Of a DNA stretch of 64,000 nucleotides, positions 61,577-64,000 are shown in pieces. The DNA is taken from NCBI RefSeq assembly GCF_003255815.1, contig NC_037682.1, forward strand, positions 11,752,159 through 11,816,158, written 5' to 3'. Under the pieces are notes generated by a model. The model was not told where the DNA came from. It made no database searches and saw only the letters and a program-made list of their open reading frames with translations. The position numbers were made by a program, and so were the translations under genes. How positions within the stretch are numbered: position 1 is the first letter of the stretch; the number at the start of each line of letters is the position of its first letter. The stretch comes from Theropithecus gelada (Eukaryota; Chordata; Mammalia; Primates; Cercopithecidae).

Positions 61577-61839
61577 CAGTGGTTCTCAACCAGGGGCGAT
61601 ATCCCTCCCGGGGAACATTTGGCACTGTCTGGATGCAGTTTTGGTTGTCACAACTAGGGTGGCTTCTGCTAGCATCCAGTAAGTGCCTTCTGCCCACTGG
61701 ATTCCAGTGGAAGCCCCACTAGTTGTGACAACCAAAGCCCCCCTAGTTGCCTCAACATCCTGCGACATACAGGACAGCCTCCCACAGCAAAGAATCCTTT
61801 GGCCCAAAATGCCAAGGGCGCCACTGTTGAGAAACTCTG
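61577..61839 (+). mobile_element. MER5A (hAT-Charlie) with internal inverted duplication
   Basis: Ends CAGTGGTTCTCAACCAGGGG and, on the right, GTTGAGAAACTCTG. Interior GGAACATTTGGCACTGTCTG, ACAGGACAGCC, CCCAAAATGCCAA. Target duplication about 8 bp (CCCTAGGG / CTCCAGGG). At about 263 bp it is roughly 75 bp longer than the usual ~189 bp because of the hairpin at 61640-61736. Confidence 0.9.
61640..61736. repeat. 41-bp inverted repeat (hairpin) in MER5A
   Basis: The arms 61640-61680 and 61696-61736 pair at 35 of 41 positions around a 15-nt loop. The outer 18 positions (TTTGGTTGTCACAACTAG) pair perfectly. The left arm is ordinary MER5A sequence; the right arm is an inverted copy of it. Confidence 0.93.
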
Positions 61840-61847
61840 CTCCAGGG

Positions 61848-62361
61848 TAACTTGGACTGTGTTTGCAGCCAGAAAAGACTCCTCCGAGGTCTGCCACCTC
61901 CCCATGGGCCATCATCCCTGCAGCTGGCTGCAGGAGGCTGAAGCTCTTGCCTGACCAAAGTCTCTCCCCAGATCCTTCTTTTGTTTCGGTGTAAACAAAA
62001 TCTCAAGTTCTTTCAGCTTGCAGGGGTTGACCCCAGGTGGATGAGGCATCTGAGTTGTCCAGCAGGAACGGTCAGGTCTCAGGGGACTGGAACAGGCCCA
62101 GCATCTTGTATTATTTAGTTCTTCTATTGAAGTTCGGCAGCTGGGTAAGCACTGAATTATTGTGAACAATGTGGCTGTTTAGAAGTTTTGGTTTTTTTTC
62201 CCCTGAAAGAAAAAAGAGGTGAGAGATGAAGGTTGGCGGGAGATGATGATCTGGTGGGAGCCATCCTGGAAATTGATGTTGCCCACCTGGGATGACCACT
62301 GTCAGACTCTTCAATCAGCACACAAGTCTCACTCTGTGGTCATGATGGGTTTTAAACTTCT
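61848..62361. other. Intergenic, nothing recognised
   Basis: About 0.5 kb unique. No gene or repeat recognised. Confidence 0.55.
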
Positions 62362-62378
62362 CAACTTTTGTGTGTGTG

Positions 62379-62977
62379 TTTTTTTTTTTTTCGAGACAGA
62401 GTCTCTCACTGTTGCCCAGGCTGGAGTACAGTGGCGCGATCTCAGCTCACTGCAACCTCCGCCTCCCGGGTTCAAGCAATTCTCCTGCCTCAGCCTCCCA
62501 AGTAGCTGGGACTGTAGGCACCACGCCCGGCTAATTTTTTTTTTTTTTTTTTGAGACGGAGTCTTGCTCTGTCACCCAGGCTGGAGTGCAGTGGCACAAT
62601 CTCAGCTCACTGCAACCTCCACCTCCGGGGTTCAAGCGATTCTCCTGCCTCAGTCTCCTGAGTAGCTGGGATTACAGGCGCACGCTACCACGCCCGGCTA
62701 ATTTTTATATTTTTTAGTAGAGACGGGGTTTCACCATGTTGGTCAGGCTGGTCTTGAACTCCTGACCTTGTGATCTGCCCACCTCAGCCTTCCAAAATGC
62801 TGGGATTACAGGCGTGAGCCACCGCACCCAGCCACGCCTGGCTAATTTTTGTATTTTTAGTAGAGATGGGGTTTCCCAGTGTTTGCCAGGATGGTCTTGA
62901 TCTCTTGACTTCGTGATCCGCCCACCTTGGCCTCCCAAAGTGTTGGGATTACAGGCGTGAGCCACCGGCGCCCAGCC
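62379..62977 (-). mobile_element. Older Alu split by another Alu
   Basis: The parts 62379-62539 and 62833-62977 form one complement Alu ending CCGGCGCCCAGCC. It is interrupted at its linker by the Alu at 62540-62832. Confidence 0.93.
62540..62832 (-). mobile_element. Alu (S type) inside an Alu
   Basis: Duplication CACGCCCGGCTAATTTTT (62522-62539) and CACGCCTGGCTAATTTTT (62833-62850), one mismatch. Confidence 0.95.
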
Positions 62978-62989
62978 AATTTTTGTGGT

Positions 62990-63220
62990 TTTGATAGCTA
63001 GGGGCCAGAGCTCTAGTTACAAGAGTTATTCTCTAAACCCTATGAGGTTTTTCTTGTGATGTTTGGTTTATGATTGAGTGTAGACACGTGGATGAACTGT
63101 GCTTTTTGTTTTTCCTATCTTGTCCACTTTGTGAACTCAATCAGTTTCACAGGTCACCTTCTCTGTTTCTGGCACCTCTCCCCCTGGTGGAATTACCTGT
63201 TGCTGTATCTGGTCAAAAGA
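62990..63220. other. Intergenic, nothing recognised
   Basis: Short unique stretch between Alu clusters. Confidence 0.5.
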
Positions 63221-63235
63221 CAAAAATTACATGTA

Positions 63236-63808
63236 GACCCCATGCAGTGGCTCACACTTACAATCCCAGAACTTTGGGAGGTTGAGGTGGGCAGATCACG
63301 TGAGGCCAGGAGTTTGAGACCAGCCTGGCCAACACAGTGAAACCCCGTCTCTACTAAAAATACAAAAAAATGGCCAGGCGCGGTGGCTCATGTGTGTAAT
63401 CTCAGCACTTTGGGAGGCCGAGGCGCGCGGATCACGAGGTCAGGAGATCAAGACCATCCTGGCTAACACGGTGAAACCCCGTCTCTACTAAAAATACAAA
63501 TAATTAGCCGGGCGTGATTGCAGGCGCCTGTACTCCAGCTACTTGGTAGGCTGAGGTAGGAGAATGGCCTGAACCCAGTAGGCGGAGCTTGCAGTGAGCC
63601 GAGATCGCACCACTGTACTCCAGCCTGGGCGACAGAGCGAGACTCCATCTCAAAAAAAAAAAAAAATCTGGGTATGGTGGCAAACGCCTGTAGTTCTAGC
63701 TACTAGGGAGGCTGAGGCACCACAATTGCTTGAACCTGGGAGGCGGAGGTTACAGTGAGCCGAGACCACACAACTGCACTCCAGCCTGGGTGATGGAGTG
63801 AGACTCCA
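63236..63808 (+). mobile_element. Older Alu split by an AluY
   Basis: The left monomer 63236-63371 and right monomer 63667-63808 form one + strand Alu, with AAAATTACATG / AAATTACAACATG as the decayed outer duplication. The interior is interrupted by 63372-63666. Confidence 0.92.
63372..63666 (+). mobile_element. AluY inside an Alu
   Basis: GGCCAGGCGCGGTGGCTCAT, GGATCACGAGGTCAGGAGAT, to poly(A). Sits in the A-rich linker of the older Alu. Confidence 0.93.
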
Positions 63809-63846
63809 AATTACAACATGTTCAGTTAGTTAAAGATCCTAATTGG

Positions 63847-64000
63847 GGCCGGGCACAGTGGCTCACGCCTGTAATCCCAGCACTTTGGGAGGCTGAGGCA
63901 GGTGGATCACTTGAGGACAGGAGTTCAAGACCAGCCTGGCCAACATGGTGAAACATCCTCTCTACTAAAAATACAAAAATTAGCTTGGTGTGGTGGCATG
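63847..64000 (+). mobile_element. Alu, cut by the window end
   Basis: GGCCGGGCACAGTGGCTCAC start. Only the left monomer and the start of the right one are inside the window. Confidence 0.93.

Noticed and set aside
16400..64000. Search for SCGB1A1 or another neighbouring gene, or the last exon of the short AHNAK isoform
   Set aside because: From remembered human spacing these lie tens of kilobases beyond the main AHNAK 3' end, and I find no uteroglobin-like exon or other recognisable exon here.
16400..64000. tRNA, rRNA, snRNA genes or CRISPR-like arrays
   Set aside because: No tRNA cloverleaf, U-RNA core or spaced direct repeats beyond Alu, minisatellite and simple repeats were found. Alu A/B-box similarity is not an independent RNA gene.

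Overview
This is nuclear DNA from an Old World monkey (cercopithecid). The species call rests on Alu subfamilies. Nine young Alus carry the cercopithecid AluYR-type signature (GGCTCAAGCCTGTAATCCC, CTAGCCGGGCGAGGTGGCGG and ATCCGGCCACTGC, or close variants), a lineage known from macaques, baboons and relatives and absent from apes. Dense older Alus, MIR, L2, L1, Tigger/MER2-type, MER5A and an Hsmar1-type mariner fit any anthropoid primate.

Bases 1-15519 are one uninterrupted reading frame on the + strand. It is the giant last coding exon of AHNAK (desmoyokin), lacking only about the first 718 codons if the protein has the human length of 5890. It holds most of the central array of about 128-residue repeats (dominant spacing 384 nt) and, from about 12.5 kb, the whole C-terminal domain with the S100A10/annexin A2-binding segment and the basic Akt-site/NLS-like tail. 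The 3' UTR follows, with AATAAA at 16340-16345.

From about 16.4 kb to the end I find no further gene. By human synteny this is the long interval between the main AHNAK 3' end and the SCGB1A1 side, which in human is also spanned by an intron of the short AHNAK isoform. Nearly seventy Alu copies or fragments sit there, many nested in one another or in older repeats. The clearest stacks are: an L1 3' end split at a TA by an Hsmar1-type mariner that itself holds four Alus (53.35-56.16 kb); a MER2-like element with two Alus (59.84-60.81 kb); a MIR holding an Alu inside an Alu (33.8-34.66 kb); and a compound Alu cluster within one target-site duplication (36.60-37.61 kb). Other items are a 20-bp minisatellite (18.05 kb), long pyrimidine tracts (24.9 and 44.1 kb) and a MER5A with an internal 41-bp-arm hairpin (61.64-61.74 kb).

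I see no evidence of a new multi-gene system. The best leads are the repeat-array homogenisation in AHNAK, the MER5A hairpin and the dated insertion stacks. Repeat subfamily names were assigned from memory of consensus features, not by a database search.
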